NCBI RefSeq assembly: GCF_042477335.2
Contig: NC_091262.1
Location: forward strand, 44,365,001-44,429,000
DNA length: 64,000 nt
Source: Ovis canadensis
Lineage: Eukaryota; Chordata; Mammalia; Artiodactyla; Bovidae
Direction: 5' to 3'
Below the pieces are notes generated by a model. The model ran no database searches. It saw only the letters and a program-made list of their open reading frames with translations, and was not told where the DNA came from. Below are positions 1 to 12,672 of this stretch, in pieces. Position 1 is the first letter of the stretch; each line of letters begins with the position of its first letter. A program made the position numbers and the translations under genes.

Positions 1-509
1 TCCGTGTCCTAGTGAAGTTCTCATTCCCCTGCATTCAGATGACTTCTGGAGGAGTAAGAAGGCCCATGGAACCAGGGGATCTCTCAGGAGCCTTGCTCAG
101 CCCTGGGGAAGGGGGTATAAGATGAAGGTCTGGAGCCAGGGGAGATCAGCGAGGAGCCTGTGCTGGGTGGGGAGGAGTCTTGATGAAACGATGAAAACTC
201 ATCACATTGGTGGGGAGAGGGGTGGGTCGTTGCTACTGAGGTGTCCTGTGCATGCAGAGCTTAGTTCTTCTCTGAACAAAGGCCTGATGAAGAGGAACTG
301 ACTAGGTCCTCTGTAGACCTCAATTCCAGAACCAGGGAGAATGAGGCTGGGGTAGGGGGTGCCAGCCAGTAGATACCAGCTGTGGGCACTCAGTCATGAG
401 ACTGAAGGTTCTGCCCTGCCGAGGTTCCCCGGAGGAGAGGCAGTATTCAGGTGCGGGGAGGAGGTTATACTCCCTGGAACAGCTAGCTATAAGACAATAG
501 CGTTGCAAG

Positions 510-815
510 GAAGGAATGGAGACGCAGATGTGGAGAATGGACTTGTGGCCCTGGTCGGGGAGGGAGAGAGTGGGACAAGTGGAGAAAGTGGCCTCATTAT
601 ATCTGTACTGTCAGATATAAGATGGATGGCTGGTGAGAGGTTGTGCTATGTAGCACAGGGAACCCAGTCTGGCATTCTGCGATGACCTGGAGGTCTGGGA
701 TAGGGGAGGGGGAGGCTAGGGGGGAGGGGATATATGTCTGGTTGTAGCTGACTCACGTTGTTGTATGGTAGAAACCAACACAACATTGTAAAAATTAAAA
801 AAAACAAAAACAAGA
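510..815 (+). mobile_element. Ruminant L1 3' end
   Basis: Shows gcagatgtggagaatggact, the G-rich segment, ggggatatatgtctggttg, gaaaccaacacaacattgta and an A-rich tail, which is the usual 3' end of bovine L1. Confidence 0.82.
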
Positions 816-1848
816 TAATAGCATCTTTGACCTGCAGAGACCTGGGGGTTTGGGGTGGGAGTGGAGGTGCCTAAGCCTCCTCCACAGACTTCTGCCAGGC
901 AGTGGTGGGCAGAGGAGTGAATGCAGGCTCTGACCTCAAGGTGGGGCCACAGAGGGGTGTCTGAACTCCCAGCCGGAAGATTCTTTGTCACAAGCACAAC
1001 CATTCCACGGGGCAGGGACTGCCTCCTAGGAGTGAGCCTCTTGTTCTGGGGAAGATGCACAAGGTGTAGCCTAACAGCCTGATGTGGGACTGGCAGAGCA
1101 GAGCGCAGGACCACCACAGCATAGCCTCGGGGCTCTCCCTGCCCCGTCTGTACTGTCTCCTCCTTGGCAGTCACTTTGGATTTGCTCCTGTTTCTGAGCT
1201 GCTGACAGCAGGGCTGCAAAAGGCTGAAGGGAGCTTAGACTCAGGACAAACTCTCAGCCCAGCACTGCTCCATCCCCCCAAATCCACTGAATCCACACCA
1301 GGATCTTCCCCTGGGTGACCCCGTACTCACAGCCCCCGGATCTTGGGGACCTCTGCTATGCAGAGCTGTAAGGTCCACTTACAGTCCTCCCCGATGGCGT
1401 TTGGGACCCTCAGTCTGGAGTGTGGCCCTGCCTCTTTGGCCTTAGCGTTTGCTTTCCCTGCATGCAGATTCCTCCCCCCTCACTGTGGCTTCTCCTCTCG
1501 CAGTCTCCAAGTCCAGCTGGTCACCAATGCCCTGTTCAAGCCATGCAGGAATCCTCCTCTGAGGCCCCTTCAGGGGCTCTTTTTGTTCAGGTCCAGGAGT
1601 GAAGACAAACCCACTGTGACGGGAAGGTGGAGGGAGGGCAGTAATAGGATTAGATGTGCTCAGGTGATGGACCAGGGGGGTGTCTGGGTGCTGGAGGCTG
1701 TGCCCCACGAGGTGACCTCACTCCATGACGTAGCCTCAGGACATGGAACCAGAAAGATAGAGTGGGGGAAGCAAGGCTAAGGGTTTGAGGCTGTTGAAAT
1801 CTCCATGACAACCAGGCTGAGGCTACCAGAATGTGGCTAACCCTGTTG
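816..1848. other. Intergenic, no gene seen
   Basis: Unique-looking, moderately GC-rich sequence. The overlapping open frames on both strands (716-1780) have no recognisable domain. A weak L2-like stretch is possible near 1430-1550. Bases 1-509 likewise show nothing. Confidence 0.6.
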
Positions 1849-2350
1849 TTGTTCAGTCGCTAAGTCACGTCTGACTCTTTACGACCCTGTGGACTGCAGC
1901 ATGCCAGGCTTCCCTGTCCTTCACCATCTCCTGGAGTCTGCTCAAACTCACATCCATCGAGTCGGTGATGCCATCCAACCATCGCATCCTCTGTCACCCC
2001 TTTTTCCTCCCATCTTCGATCTTTCCCCAGCACCAGGGTCTTTCCCGAGTCGATCTTTCACATCAAGTAGCCCAAGTACTGGGGCTCCAGCTTTAGCATC
2101 AGTCCTTCTAATGAATATTCAGGGTTGATTTCCTTTAGAATTGACTTCGTTGATCTCCTTGTAGTTCAAGGGACTCTCAAGAGTCTTCTCCAGCACAATT
2201 TGCAAGTATCAGTTCTTTGGTGCTGAGCTTTCTTTATGGTTCAACTCTCACATCCATACATGACTACTAGAAAAACCATAGCTTTGACTAGATGGACCTT
2301 TGTTGGCAAAGTGATGTCTCTGGTTTTCAATATGCTCTCTAGTTTTCCCT
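1849..2350 (-). mobile_element. BovB LINE 3' fragment
   Basis: It begins with ttgttgttcagtcgctaagt and runs through the inverted BovB C-terminal coding region (tcacatccatacatgactac). Similarity ends near 2350. Confidence 0.88.
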
Positions 2351-2654
2351 ACTGTGGGAAGGGGGCTGAGGCAGAGGTTCAGGAGGAGAATGGAGGGCTT
2401 TCAGCAAGTCCTGCTGCGATGTGGGCTGGGCAGTTCAGAATGGTGAAGCCACACTGTCCTCTCTACCCTGCGCCTCTCCCCAGGGGCCCAGGGCCAGGCC
2501 TCCCCACTCTAGAACCACGCTTCTTGCCCTCCTGGCGGGAGCTGGGCCTCTGGAAGTCTGTCCCTCCCTGTTTCCTGGCCCCTTCTCTCTTTGTCCCCAA
2601 GCCAGAGGAGTGCCACAGGCAGACTGATGTCCTGAAACTGACTTCGTTGTCAGG

Positions 2655-2975
2655 CTGGGTTCTAACCTGGATTTGGCCACTACTGAGAGAAGTGCCTTCA
2701 GCTATTTATCTCTCAGTTTTCTCATCTGTAAGAGACGAGAACTTCTTGGGGTTGTTATGAAGCTTCAGTTAATGAGATGACTCTGCCACACTTCGCACAG
2801 GGCTGGGTTCCCAGAAAGTGCTCCATACGTAGGAGCTATTAGGAGCTGAGTCACTAGTTTTTGTGTCATCTTTCATTTTGCTGAAAGGCAAACTGAGGTC
2901 TAAAGAGAGGGCAGGTCTGACGGAGACTCTGAGACGGGCCAGCGGCAGAGCTGAGCCCTTGAAGCCCACTCCATC
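2655..2975. repeat. MIR relics
   Basis: 2655-2840 has ctctcagttttctcatctgt and a following gttgttatgaag/gctccata order (+). 2880-2975 has ggcaaactgaggtctaaaga in the other orientation. Confidence 0.65.
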
Positions 2976-4189
2976 CAAAGCCCTTTTTGGCTTCAGTGAC
3001 GGGCCAGCTATGACTTCAGGACTGCTGGCGCCTCCTCCATCCCATCTCCCACCCTCCACATCAGCTCTGTATCTGCTTTTAAGAAGGGCCTGGCTTTCAG
3101 GGGTTTTGCCAAGGTGGGGGACCAGGCCCTGGGCTCCAGGGAAGGCCTAGGCTCTGTGCTGGCTCTGTGGGAGGATGGGCTGGAGTCACTGGCCTTGCCC
3201 TTCAGAGGATGGGAGGCCCCACTGTGCATCAGAGCCCTTCAAGGCCTCCCCTGGGACTTGTCCATAGAGTGAGGGGAAAGGTTTGGGAGGGCAGTTAGGA
3301 GACCTGGGCTCTGGCCTCAGCTCTTCCCCCAACCAGCCATGTGCTTGGACCACATCATGGCCCTCCCTGAGACCCCATTTTCTTAATCACACAAACACAG
3401 GCACTCTGCTGTAGCCAAGGTCTTCATCAGCCCAGAAGGCCTGGCAGGGGATGGTTCTGTCCTCACAGAAAGTGACGGCTCCTGGGGCCAGGCCTCTGGG
3501 GGTGGGGGTTCCTGCTCTGTGGTGGCTGCCTCAGCAGACCCCCTGTCACTTAATTTGGCAGCTCAGTGTCCAGGGGCAAGTGGTCTTTGAGAGGCATAAT
3601 GCATCTGTGTCAGAAATGAGTTAGGTGATTCACCATGGGGCCACGATCATGCCTCCCAGCTCTATGCCCTCCCCCCAAGAAGCTTGCTTTGTCATCCGGT
3701 CCCTGTATTTGCATGCGCCATTGCCCGGCCACCCCTTGGTCAGCTGGTGGCCACAGGGGACTCGTTGGAGGCCCATTATCGGCCATTGGTTGTAAGGGAT
3801 GATGGAGGGCAGGCCCATCTGCACACACATTAGGCCTTTGTCTTGGAGGTGGTGGGGAAGATGAATGAGGCCTGTCGCTAGGCTTCTGCTGCCTGGGGGA
3901 ACATCAGGGGTCTGAGACAGACCCTGGGCTGGGTACTAGAGGGAAGTGGCCTGCACTCACCTCTTCAGACAGAACCAGATGAAAGAGGCTTGAACAGAGA
4001 TAGCTGGAAGGAGGCGACAGTGAAGAGGCATGCCAGAAAAGCCACCCAAGTTGACTGGAGGCATTCCTGCTGGGCCTGTGCCAGTGCTTCTCCCATTACA
4101 GCTGACGCTTGATAGAACTGGGTTCCATTTGCATTGGGTTATGTCCAGGCTGGCAAAATCCTCAGACCAGCTGATTCACACTCTTCAAT
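2976..4189. other. Intergenic, nothing recognised
   Basis: No repeat or coding signal. Open frames are short and overlap on both strands. The same holds for 4271-4939. Confidence 0.55.
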
Positions 4190-4270
4190 ATGTGGTGGGG
4201 AAACTGAGGCCTGAGAAAGCCAGGGACTTGCCCAAGGTAGCTTCAGGAATCAGCAGCAGAACCAGCACAT
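4190..4270 (-). repeat. MIR relic
   Basis: ggggaaactgaggcctgaga and cttgcccaaggtagcttc, the inverted MIR core. Confidence 0.7.
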
Positions 4271-4939
4271 AAACTGTTGTGATGAATTTCCATGGATACC
4301 CCCTCTCCATCTGGTACAGAGCTAGTTCAACACACCCCCAGTGACCCTGAAGTTCAGGTTCCCAAGGACTGCAGAGGGCAGAATGCGGCTTTTGCTCATT
4401 TCTGGGCCTTTAAGAGTTGAGCCTGAGGCTGGGGTGGCCTCTAGATGTGGGAGGCTGGCTTGTTTCAGAGGTTGAGGCAGGACCAGCAGCCCAGCAGAGA
4501 TGGGAACAAAGGACCTGAAGCCAAGAGAGCTGCTTCCAGCCTGCCTCCGTCAGCTTATTATAGCTCACCCATCTCCCATGGACCTGGGGCACAGTCCTAA
4601 CTCCTTGACCTGGTGTCCAAGGCCTTCTGCCCACTTCACATGCCCATCTCAGAAAGGCAGCTGGTCTCAGTGCCGCTGGCCCTGGGGAATCTTCCTCTAG
4701 ACTCACAGTGCACTGCTCCAAGGGCTGACATGCTGCCTGGTTTTAAGCAGTATGTTGATAAAGATCATCATTTCCATGCCTCTCCTTTGACTGAATTACA
4801 TGCACTCTATGCCTGACCTGGTTCCCCAGTCCCGACACCAACAGAGGAGCTCAGTGAACGAAGGAAGGAAGGACATGACTAAAGGCCCAACCCTTCAGGA
4901 AAGAGTTTCAGGCATATTTGCGGAGAGCCCTGGCATGGC

Positions 4940-5240
4940 CCCACCCTCTGTCTCAGCAATCCCACTCCTGGAACGGTTTCTAAGGAAGTAATCCAAAGAC
5001 AGAAGGGGAAAAACCTACAGACACACAGATGCTCATTGCAATGCTCTTCATGGTGTTAAAAAAAAAAAAAAAGCGCAAGTCCTAAATGTCTAATAGAAGG
5101 GGACTGCTTGTTAAGTAAATTAGTGTATATCCCTATGATGGAATTCTCCACTCTGGATATTCTGAAATTGGGAGGAAAAAGAAAGAGGAGGAGGGCATTT
5201 AATTCTGGAACATTTGAATATTATGTAAGTGCATTATGTT
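4940..5240 (+). mobile_element. Old L1 3' fragment (L1M-like)
   Basis: Contains aggaagtaatccaaagacag, gatgctcattgcaatgctct, a poly(A)15 run and cctaaatgtctaatagaagg, then ggaattctcc. This order is typical of an L1 3' portion. The boundaries are soft. Confidence 0.6.
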
Positions 5241-5264
5241 TGAAGTGCCACCTTTTTCTTTAAA

Positions 5265-5467
5265 AAACTTACTTATTTGGCTGCATCAGGTCTTAACTGT
5301 GGCTCACAGGATCTTTGTTGCATCATGTGGGGTCTTTCCTTGTGGTGGACCAACTCAGTAGTTGCAGCACATGGCATCTGGGATCTTAGTTCCCTGACCA
5401 GGGATCAAACCCACATCCTCTGCATTGCAAGGTGGATTCTTAACTACTGGACCGCCAGACGAGTCCT
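5265..5467 (-). mobile_element. CHR-type tRNA-Glu SINE
   Basis: Contains tatttggctgcatcaggtct, ttccctgaccagggatcaaa and taactactggaccgccagac. Read on the - strand this is the tRNA-Glu-like head with A and B boxes. Confidence 0.82.
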
Positions 5468-5469
5468 TA

Positions 5470-5830
5470 AAGTGCCACTTTTTGATCTACTGCTTTTCTA
5501 CCCACACATGGATACTTTTCTGGATTCTCAGTTTTGTCCTACTGATCTGGCTGTTTATTCCTATGCCAATGCCCAAGGTTTTAAAATACTGAAGATTTCA
5601 GAAATATTTTATGTCTGGTGAGATGAGTTCCTCCTCTTTGCTTTTTTAAAAAATTGTTTTGGTGATCTTTGTATATTTATTCTTCCACATAAATTTTAGA
5701 GCCAGCCTTCCAAATATAATAAAAATCCTATTACTATTTTTGATTAGACTTGAATTTATAGAGTATCTTGGGATAGAAAACTATATAATATTGAGACATC
5801 CTATTGCATTATTTTTGAAAATTTTAAAAA
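5470..5830 (-). mobile_element. Old L1 ORF2 fragment
   Basis: AT-rich sequence with the inverted L1 ORF2 order (tgatctggctgtttattcct, tgccaatgcccaaggtttta, gtatcttgggatagaaa). The copy is degraded. Confidence 0.5.
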
Positions 5831-8800
5831 AGTAAAGTGAACACCATACTGCAACATGGAAACCGCTTATGCTATAAAAGTAAGAAAATAAATATTGTCC
5901 CTATTGGAGGGGAAAATTGGAAGGAAATGTAAAAATACAAACAGGGTTTTTTTTCCCCCATTTTTAAATTTTCCTTTAAAATACTTTAATCTTTAAAATA
6001 TGTGCATATATTTTTAAAACGAAGGACACTGACAAAGGAGAACGTATCTCCAAAATGAAGCCCAGGGTAAGGAAGAAACTCAAACGTGCTTCATCAGAAA
6101 AGACTAGGAGGGTGCTGGGGACAGCAATCTTGGGGAGGAGATGCCACGGTCCAGTCACACCGTCTGGCTGAAGCATCTGCATTGCTGCTGTGGCTGAGGC
6201 CAGAGCCCCACAAAGGGCAGAACCAGCTGAGCGAGGAAAGGTGGATGAGCCAGGCCATCTCACAGGCTGGGCCACTGATGCTCAGTAGCTTGGACTGCCT
6301 GAGAGAGGGTGTCTGAAGGAATTGCAGACAGCATGCACAAAAGGTGGAGAGGGTCTCTTCTAGAGGCCTGCGGCCCAGCACAGCCTGGGAATCTGTACGT
6401 CTCCACACCTGGGGCTGAGAAGCCCCTCTGAGCCCACACCACTTGATACCTGGCAGTGGACTTGCCTCTTGGAGGATCTCTGGTGAGCAGTGCTAAGGGC
6501 TGGTCTGGGTTGGGGAGAAGAGGTCCAGCGCAAGTCAACTCAGAGAACAGCTCGACAGCCGAAAGCCACATCTACACAAGGGTCAGCAGAGCCCCATCTT
6601 GGTGATTGAACCACAGACAGCTGGGCAACGTGAAATAGCCCATCATTTACTGATCTCTTCCATCACCCTCCAGAAAGTCGGCAATGCCTAGACGAGGTTT
6701 CCGGAGGCTCTTCATAAGTTATGCATACGGACTTGATGCCCAGGATGTGAAGCTGTCAGGTCAGGGTTTTCCAAGTGAGTGTGTAAACAGCGGAACAGCG
6801 TTGTCATTTTCAGGTTAGCAATCCTGGCATCTAAAAGGTGGGAAGCGCTGGTATCCCCATCCACTGTCTTACTTAACTTTACAAACACCCCATTCGGGGA
6901 GGGGTTGGACTCCAAAGTTTATAGAGGAAGATGCTGAAGTTCCTTGAGAAGGGAACTGACTTGCCCCCTGAAAGAAAGCAGGCTTCTTGGTAACCCCACA
7001 GCATTCTGTGGTTTTCTAGTGGTTGAAACAAATTTTCAAGCAGACATTTTATTCTCCCACCCAACAATCCCACTCCCCATCCCCACACTGAGGGTGATGC
7101 CTCCCGGACAGTCATGTCAGCTGTCAGCGGCGATGGATGTGTCAAGGCAGAGAAAGAAGATGGATGGGCCATGGTTAATGAGTTAGTGAGTCTGATACCC
7201 CCTTTGTGGGCTGGGCGGATGGCTCTAATGACTGCGGGGCCTAGCCTCCCTGAAGGCCATCAGCCCAGTCTCTACTATTCTTCATTTATGCCCCCCCCAA
7301 ATGACTTTTCAGGGAACCCCCACCTCCCCTTGTAAGATCCACTCTCCTCATCTCTGAAGCACCCCTGCCAAATAGGAAGAGAGGAATCTGAGCTTTGTTA
7401 GGGACAAGCCAAAGGCGGCATCAATAATGGCCGCATTTCAAGGAAGGGGAAAGGGCAGGAGGTGGGTAAAGGCCTTCCCAGCCGAAGTGTGAGGTCACCT
7501 GGGCCCAGAAGAGCCTCCAACTCAGGTGAAGGCAGGAGCTCCATGCCAAGGGTCTCACTTGCCTCATGAAACCAGGTGTTGCCCCACTTCTCGGATCATA
7601 TTTTTGCTTCTCTCTACCGTGGGGAAAACAGGACACAGAGAATGATGAAAGGCCTTGGACAAAAGCCCCTAACCACCATTACCAGCTGCCCCACCCTCAG
7701 GGGAGGGGCACAGATTAGGAGCCTGATAAGCTCATCAGATCCTGGGGCCTCCCACTGGACTGCAGAGAAGCAGCATTGATTGGAACCGGGCCCCAGATGC
7801 ATGGGGCTCCAGCCTGCCCCTCTGCCTTCTCCTCCTTGGTCCTGTCCACCCCCATCTCCAGGGCCTTTTGGCTGTCAGCCCTGAGGAGCACAGCAGACAA
7901 AGGCCTGGGAAGGCAGGAGGGTGTGCAGCCCACAGAACAGCTGCCCTATGGACGTGCATACTTGTGGAACCGCCAAGAACCCACCTAGAGAAGTCCTCTC
8001 ATTCAGTCACTGACCTATCTACTCATTGGTCATCACCAAAGTCTGCTCTGTACTGTGCCCTGGGCTGGGCACTCAACCAGAGCTGCTCTTAGACTAGGCA
8101 GAACACAGAGGCATAAATATACAGGATGGGGATGCTCTGAGAGTGGTATGATGGGGGCTGCCAGGTGCCAGAGGCAAGGGTCTGGGAAGATTTTAGAACT
8201 AGGGACAGGTGAGCTGGGTTTTGGATTGTAAGAAAGGAGTCTTGTCAAGCAGATAGAAGGGGGAGCAGTGTAAAACAGAAGTGAAAAGGGGGGCGGATAC
8301 AGGGAAATGAGGGGAGGTGGGGTGGAGGGACCCAGATCACAAAGGCGCTTGAAGCTGGGGCAAGGACTCGATGCTGAAGCTGGGGGACACATTAGAAGGG
8401 TTTCAGGCAGGGGAGGCCACAGTCAGATCTGTGACCTGTTGAGTGAAGACTGACTTGAGGACTGGGAGACCCTTAGGCTGCCCCTAAGAATCAGGACAAG
8501 GCCTGGCCGGGGCAGTGACTGAGGGAGCACAGGGAGGTGTGAGGACAGAGAAGGCCTATCCATGGTAGTGTCCCCAGGGCCTGTCCTCATTTACTGGGTG
8601 GATACCCCACAAGGTCAGCCCTACCTGGGCTCTAAGAGAGCTACAGGGGCAGCTTGAGATAGTCCTCCACTCCAGACCCCAAGACTGAGGATATGCCCAG
8701 ACAACCAGCTGCCTTTGGTCCCCTGCGTGTGAGCACCAGCCCTCAGGCTGCAGCGCCCCACCTCCACCCTGGGTGAACACACGGATATTCCTGGCCTGCA

Positions 8801-8944
8801 CTGTGTCTCGGGGAGAAGAGCCCACCCTTGGTCCCCTGGGGTGAGAACCACTGAGCCAATCTGGGAACAGAGCTGAAAGAATGAAATGGTCCATTTCCAA
8901 ACTCTGTTCCAGAAAAAACCTCTGGTTGAGAGTAAGCCGATCCA
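5831..8944. other. Intergenic, nothing recognised
   Basis: About 3.1 kb of mostly unique sequence. The start is AT-rich (5831-6030), the rest is moderate GC. No open frame shows domain features or splice-consistent order. Confidence 0.55.
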
Positions 8945-9240
8945 CAGTCAGTCCCAGTTTTGACTGTGTTCTAGGCATGTCCCTTTCCCTCTCAGAGCCT
9001 CAATTTCCTCATCTGTATGGTGAGAGAGTTAGCCCTTCCAGCCTTGACTATGTGTTACATTCCCCAAAATGCACAGAATTTTTTATGGTTTCCCCAGCCC
9101 TTGCAGCATCCCATGAGACTGATGGAATAGGTATTAGTACATGCATGATGTAGATGCTGAAATTGAGGCCCGATGACCTACCCAAAGTCAGGAGCACACG
9201 GCACCAGAGCCCACAAAAGAACCCCAGGGTCCTGCTCTTC
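8945..9240. repeat. MIR-like relics
   Basis: ctcagagcctcaatttcctc and atctgtatggtgagagagtt at about 8990 (+). aaattgaggcccgatgacct and acccaaagtcaggagcacac at about 9158 (-). Confidence 0.55.
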
Positions 9241-9459
9241 CATCTGACGCTCTTCCCTCAGAGCACCGCCATCTGCCCTGCTCACGCTGGTGGGAAGATG
9301 TTTGGTAATTATGGTCCACTATTCTTGTATGTGTTTGTTTCTGAGTGGGGCTAGGGAGGAGACAGGTTTCCCATGGAGTTGTCCCCTTCTCCCTAGAATA
9401 ACTAGCCTGAGTCAGGCCTCTGCTCCCGGGGCAGGGTCGGGGGGGGGGCACCTCCTCAA

Positions 9460-10860
9460 AGACCCGTTAATGAACTGTGGTCCAAACCCAACATGAAGCG
9501 TGGCCTCTGATTTCCACCCTGGGTTCCATGGAAGGGAAGGCAGGCTGTGTCCAGGCCCGGAGCCCCTACTGCTGCCAAATCCTGCAGGGGCACAAGGTGT
9601 GGACGCACCCGCGAGGACAGGGGTGTTAAGCTGCCAGGTGGCTGACTCTGCCCGAGAGATGCTGCAGGCGGAGAGGAGCTCCGTTGAGGTAACAATGCGG
9701 CCATGAATCATATTTACAAACACTCCAGTGAGCAGGAGAAAGACATTAATTAAATATTCACATCCTGCAGGGCCTTGGGGAGCCGTGAGGATGAGGACAT
9801 GATTGCAGCCCAGCAGGAAGCGCCGTGCTGCCGGAATGCGGGCAGCCATTCGTCTCCTTCAGCAGCCGGCAGGTCTTATTATGATGATTAATTTCAAGTT
9901 ATCAGCAGTAATGCAATCATCCTCCTAGGCCAGGAAAACCCTCTTCATCACTCAAAGCCCAGGCTGGGGCAGCCTCAGGAGGCAGAGGGGCACACTGAGC
10001 TTGTCACTGGGGTGACGAGAGAGAAGCAAACCAGCCCCCCAGCTCTCAGGATCGAAGCCCTGCCTGTGCAGGGCCATGTGGTCTGACCCTGAGGCCCAAG
10101 GCCCAAGGCCCCTCAGGTGGGGCTCCCAGGGCTCGCCCAGCTGCCTTCTGATGCTCCCAGGGCTGGCCCAGCTGCCTTGTTGATGGGGAGAAGAGAATGG
10201 ATTCTCCCGGACATCTGGGAAGGCTGAGGCAGCTGTCCTGCCCATCAGCCCCGCAGAAGGAGCCCGGGGGCTTCTATAGACCCACTCGCCCCACATCCGT
10301 CAACCTCGATCAAGGAGGGCAGCAGGGAGCTGGGGGCTGCTGGGGCCGCTGCAGCATTGTCCTGGAGACGCCTGGTCTGGGGATGAGGGAGAAGGAGGCG
10401 GGCGTTTCTCTCATCTGAAAAACCATTAATCCTGCTACAGTGATCAAGCACCCGTGACGAGCAGGCTTTGTGCTGCGCCCGCACGTGCCGGGCAAGGGGC
10501 GGCAAGAGGTAATTGATCAGGGACGAACGGGTCTCTTCCTTTGTGGACTTTCAAAGGCACCATTTGGCATCCCGAGCAGGGCGATCGATGAGAGGCAGCT
10601 GACCCCCCTGTGGCCACCTCCAGGCAGCAGGTGGACAGGCCCAAGCGGGGGACGGTCGGGGGCCAGCTCTGTATCACGTGCCGTGCACTGTTAGCTGGGC
10701 CGGGGGCCTTCCTAGTGCAGGGCTGTGGGCCATCAATTTACCTTCTCTTTGCACTGAAAGGGAAGCTGGAACAGTTGCCGTGTTTTCTGATAAATTATAG
10801 CCAACCGTTCCCCAGCCTTGCAGTCCTGAGGATCCCAGCACTTGTATAAATCAGACTAAT
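9460..10860. promoter_or_regulatory. Candidate distal regulatory island
   Basis: About 1.4 kb without a recognisable interspersed repeat, with more CpG than its neighbours. It has AT-rich homeodomain-like motifs (cattaattaaatattc at 9743-9760, gatgattaatttcaag near 9880, ccattaatcctgc near 10422, gtaattgatcag near 10510, gataaattatag near 10788) and TCF/LEF-like cores (gatcaagg; actttcaaagg). This mixture is typical of conserved developmental enhancers. Function is inferred; it lies about 20 kb upstream of CRABP1. Confidence 0.4.
10122..10184. repeat. 31-bp imperfect tandem duplication
   Basis: Copy one is 10122-10152 and copy two 10153-10184. Both start gctcccagggct and contain gcccagctgcctt. 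They differ by single-base changes and one insertion. Confidence 0.88.
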
Positions 10861-11064
10861 GAAAGCTGAGGTTGTCATCTTCGAGAGCAGGCATTCACTC
10901 AGTAAACCTCATGGCATGCCCGCTGGGTGTCCGCGCCTGTGCCGAGCCCTGGGGCCATGCAGACTTGCTGGACTTAGTCTCAGCCTACAAAAGGCCCACA
11001 GGCCAGTGGGGCAGGCAGATTACCCAAGGCAGCAAACAGGGGGCCTGGTGGGAGGAGTCTGTAC

Positions 11065-11248
11065 TTTGGAACAGCTTCACCGTCTCCTAACTGTGTGGCC
11101 TTGGGCCAGTGCTTCAGCCTCTCTGAGCTTTGGTGGCTTCACCTGCAAAGCAGCTGTGATAACGCCTACCTCACAGGATGGTTATAAGAATGAGATGAAT
11201 GAAATGACAATACAGCACCGGCCTAGCCTGGGCTCAATAAAGGGTGAG
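11065..11248 (+). repeat. MIR relic
   Basis: Contains ctaactgtgtggccttgggc, cctctctgagctttggtggc and ctcacaggatggttataaga. Confidence 0.72.
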
Positions 11249-11779
11249 TTCCTTCCCTTTCTGCTTGACTCCCTCCACCTGTAGGAAACCGCCCCGGGGC
11301 TGTCGGAGGGCAGAGGAAGAAATGCTTAGCTCAGCCTGGGGTTGGACAGAGAAGGAGTCACAGAGCAGGGGACATCGAGGAAAGACTTCTAGAACAAGGG
11401 TTGGGGAAAATTGGGGATATAGGGGCATGGAATATGGAGGAGAGACAGAGATATGAGGAAATAGCTAATGCAGAATGGAGGGTGCTGAGAAGGGGGAGGT
11501 GGGGCGTAGACAGGAGACTGAGGGGTGCCTGAGAGCACAGCAGTGTCAGAGAGCCTCGGAGGTTGCACTGAACTGGCAGAAGTTCAAGTTCAACATTTAT
11601 GCCCTGAACCTCGAAGGATGGATTGGGACAGAGAACTGTCTGTTGAGATGGTTCTGGGCTGGGCCCAGGCCTGAGGATGGAGAGACGGTGACTGAGAAAG
11701 AGCTTCACTGAGGAGTGGGGATGAGTAAAAAGGGCAACTGAGCCACAGGAGGGGCCAGCTTGGCAACAAGTCCACAGCA

Positions 11780-12362
11780 GGGACACGATGTCTACTCCAG
11801 AGAACACGTACCCCCCAGACACGGGCTCCCAGGCAGGGAGGTTCACAGACGCAAGGCAGAGACCAACTCACACAGAGAACGCCTCCCAGAGCACGCAGAT
11901 ACAAACTAGCAGAGACTGGGACAGGCAGGCATGCAGAGATGTGCACAGTTCGCACACACACAGAGGAAGCTTGCGCATGAAGCACAGTCCCGGAGCATGT
12001 ATATCCTGATGGTCAGAGTAGGGTGATCAACTCATCCTGGTCTGCCCAGGACTTCTCCATTTTACTGCTTCATCACGTTCCCCATGTCCTGGAAACCCCC
12101 TCAGTCCCAGGCAAACTATGACGAGAGTTGGTCACCATAGCACGGAGACAGGCACGACACACAGGTGTCTGCACACATGGAGACACAGACACACCTGGGC
12201 AGACATACTGAGTCACACACAGAGCAGAGAGACACAAGGCACCCAGACACGCCCCAGCCCATCCCAGAGACCAAGTACACACACACACACACACACCCAG
12301 ATACAGACACACAAGGGCTGACTCGCATGCACGTACACACACATACACACACACACACATAT
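11780..12362. repeat. CA/ACAC-rich low-complexity tract
   Basis: Dense cagacac/acacac words, with pure (AC)n runs at about 12269-12297 and 12334-12360. Open frames across it (Cys/Val-rich on -, His/Thr-rich on +) are artefacts of the repeat. Confidence 0.88.
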
Positions 12363-12404
12363 CTACTGAACAAGAGAAATACCAAAACCTAAACCACTAA
12401 ATAT

Positions 12405-12672
12405 GCATTGGAAGGACTGATGCTGCAGCTGAAGCTCCAATACTTTGGCCATGTGATGCAAAGAGCCAACTCATTAGAAAAGACCCTGATGCTGGGAAAG
12501 ATTCGGGGCAAGAACGAAAGGGGGTGAAATAGGATGAGATGGTTGGATGGCATCACCAATTCAATGGAAATGAGTTTAGCAAACTCCAGGAGATAGTGAA
12601 GGACAGAGAAGCCTGGCATGCTCCAGTCCATGGGGTAGCAAAGAGTCAGACCCTACTGAACAATAATAAAAC
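12405..12672 (+). mobile_element. BovB LINE 3' fragment
   Basis: Contains ggaaggactgatgctgcagc, tactttggccatgtgatgca and ggatggcatcaccaattcaa, the last 270 bp of BovB, ending in actgaacaata. Confidence 0.88.

Noticed and set aside
2236-2760. 174-codon + strand frame
   Set aside because: Its first part is antisense BovB and the rest runs into a MIR relic, so it is a chance fusion of repeats.
9412-9849. 145-codon - strand frame in the candidate enhancer
   Set aside because: No recognisable domain. The region looks regulatory rather than coding, and frames on both strands overlap equally.
11358-11846. 162-codon - strand frame, Ser/Leu-rich
   Set aside because: Low-complexity composition next to a CA-rich tract. 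No family features or splice-consistent neighbours.
12073-12385. Cys/Val-rich - strand frames resembling small cysteine-rich proteins
   Set aside because: They are direct translations of (GT)n/(AC)n repeats.
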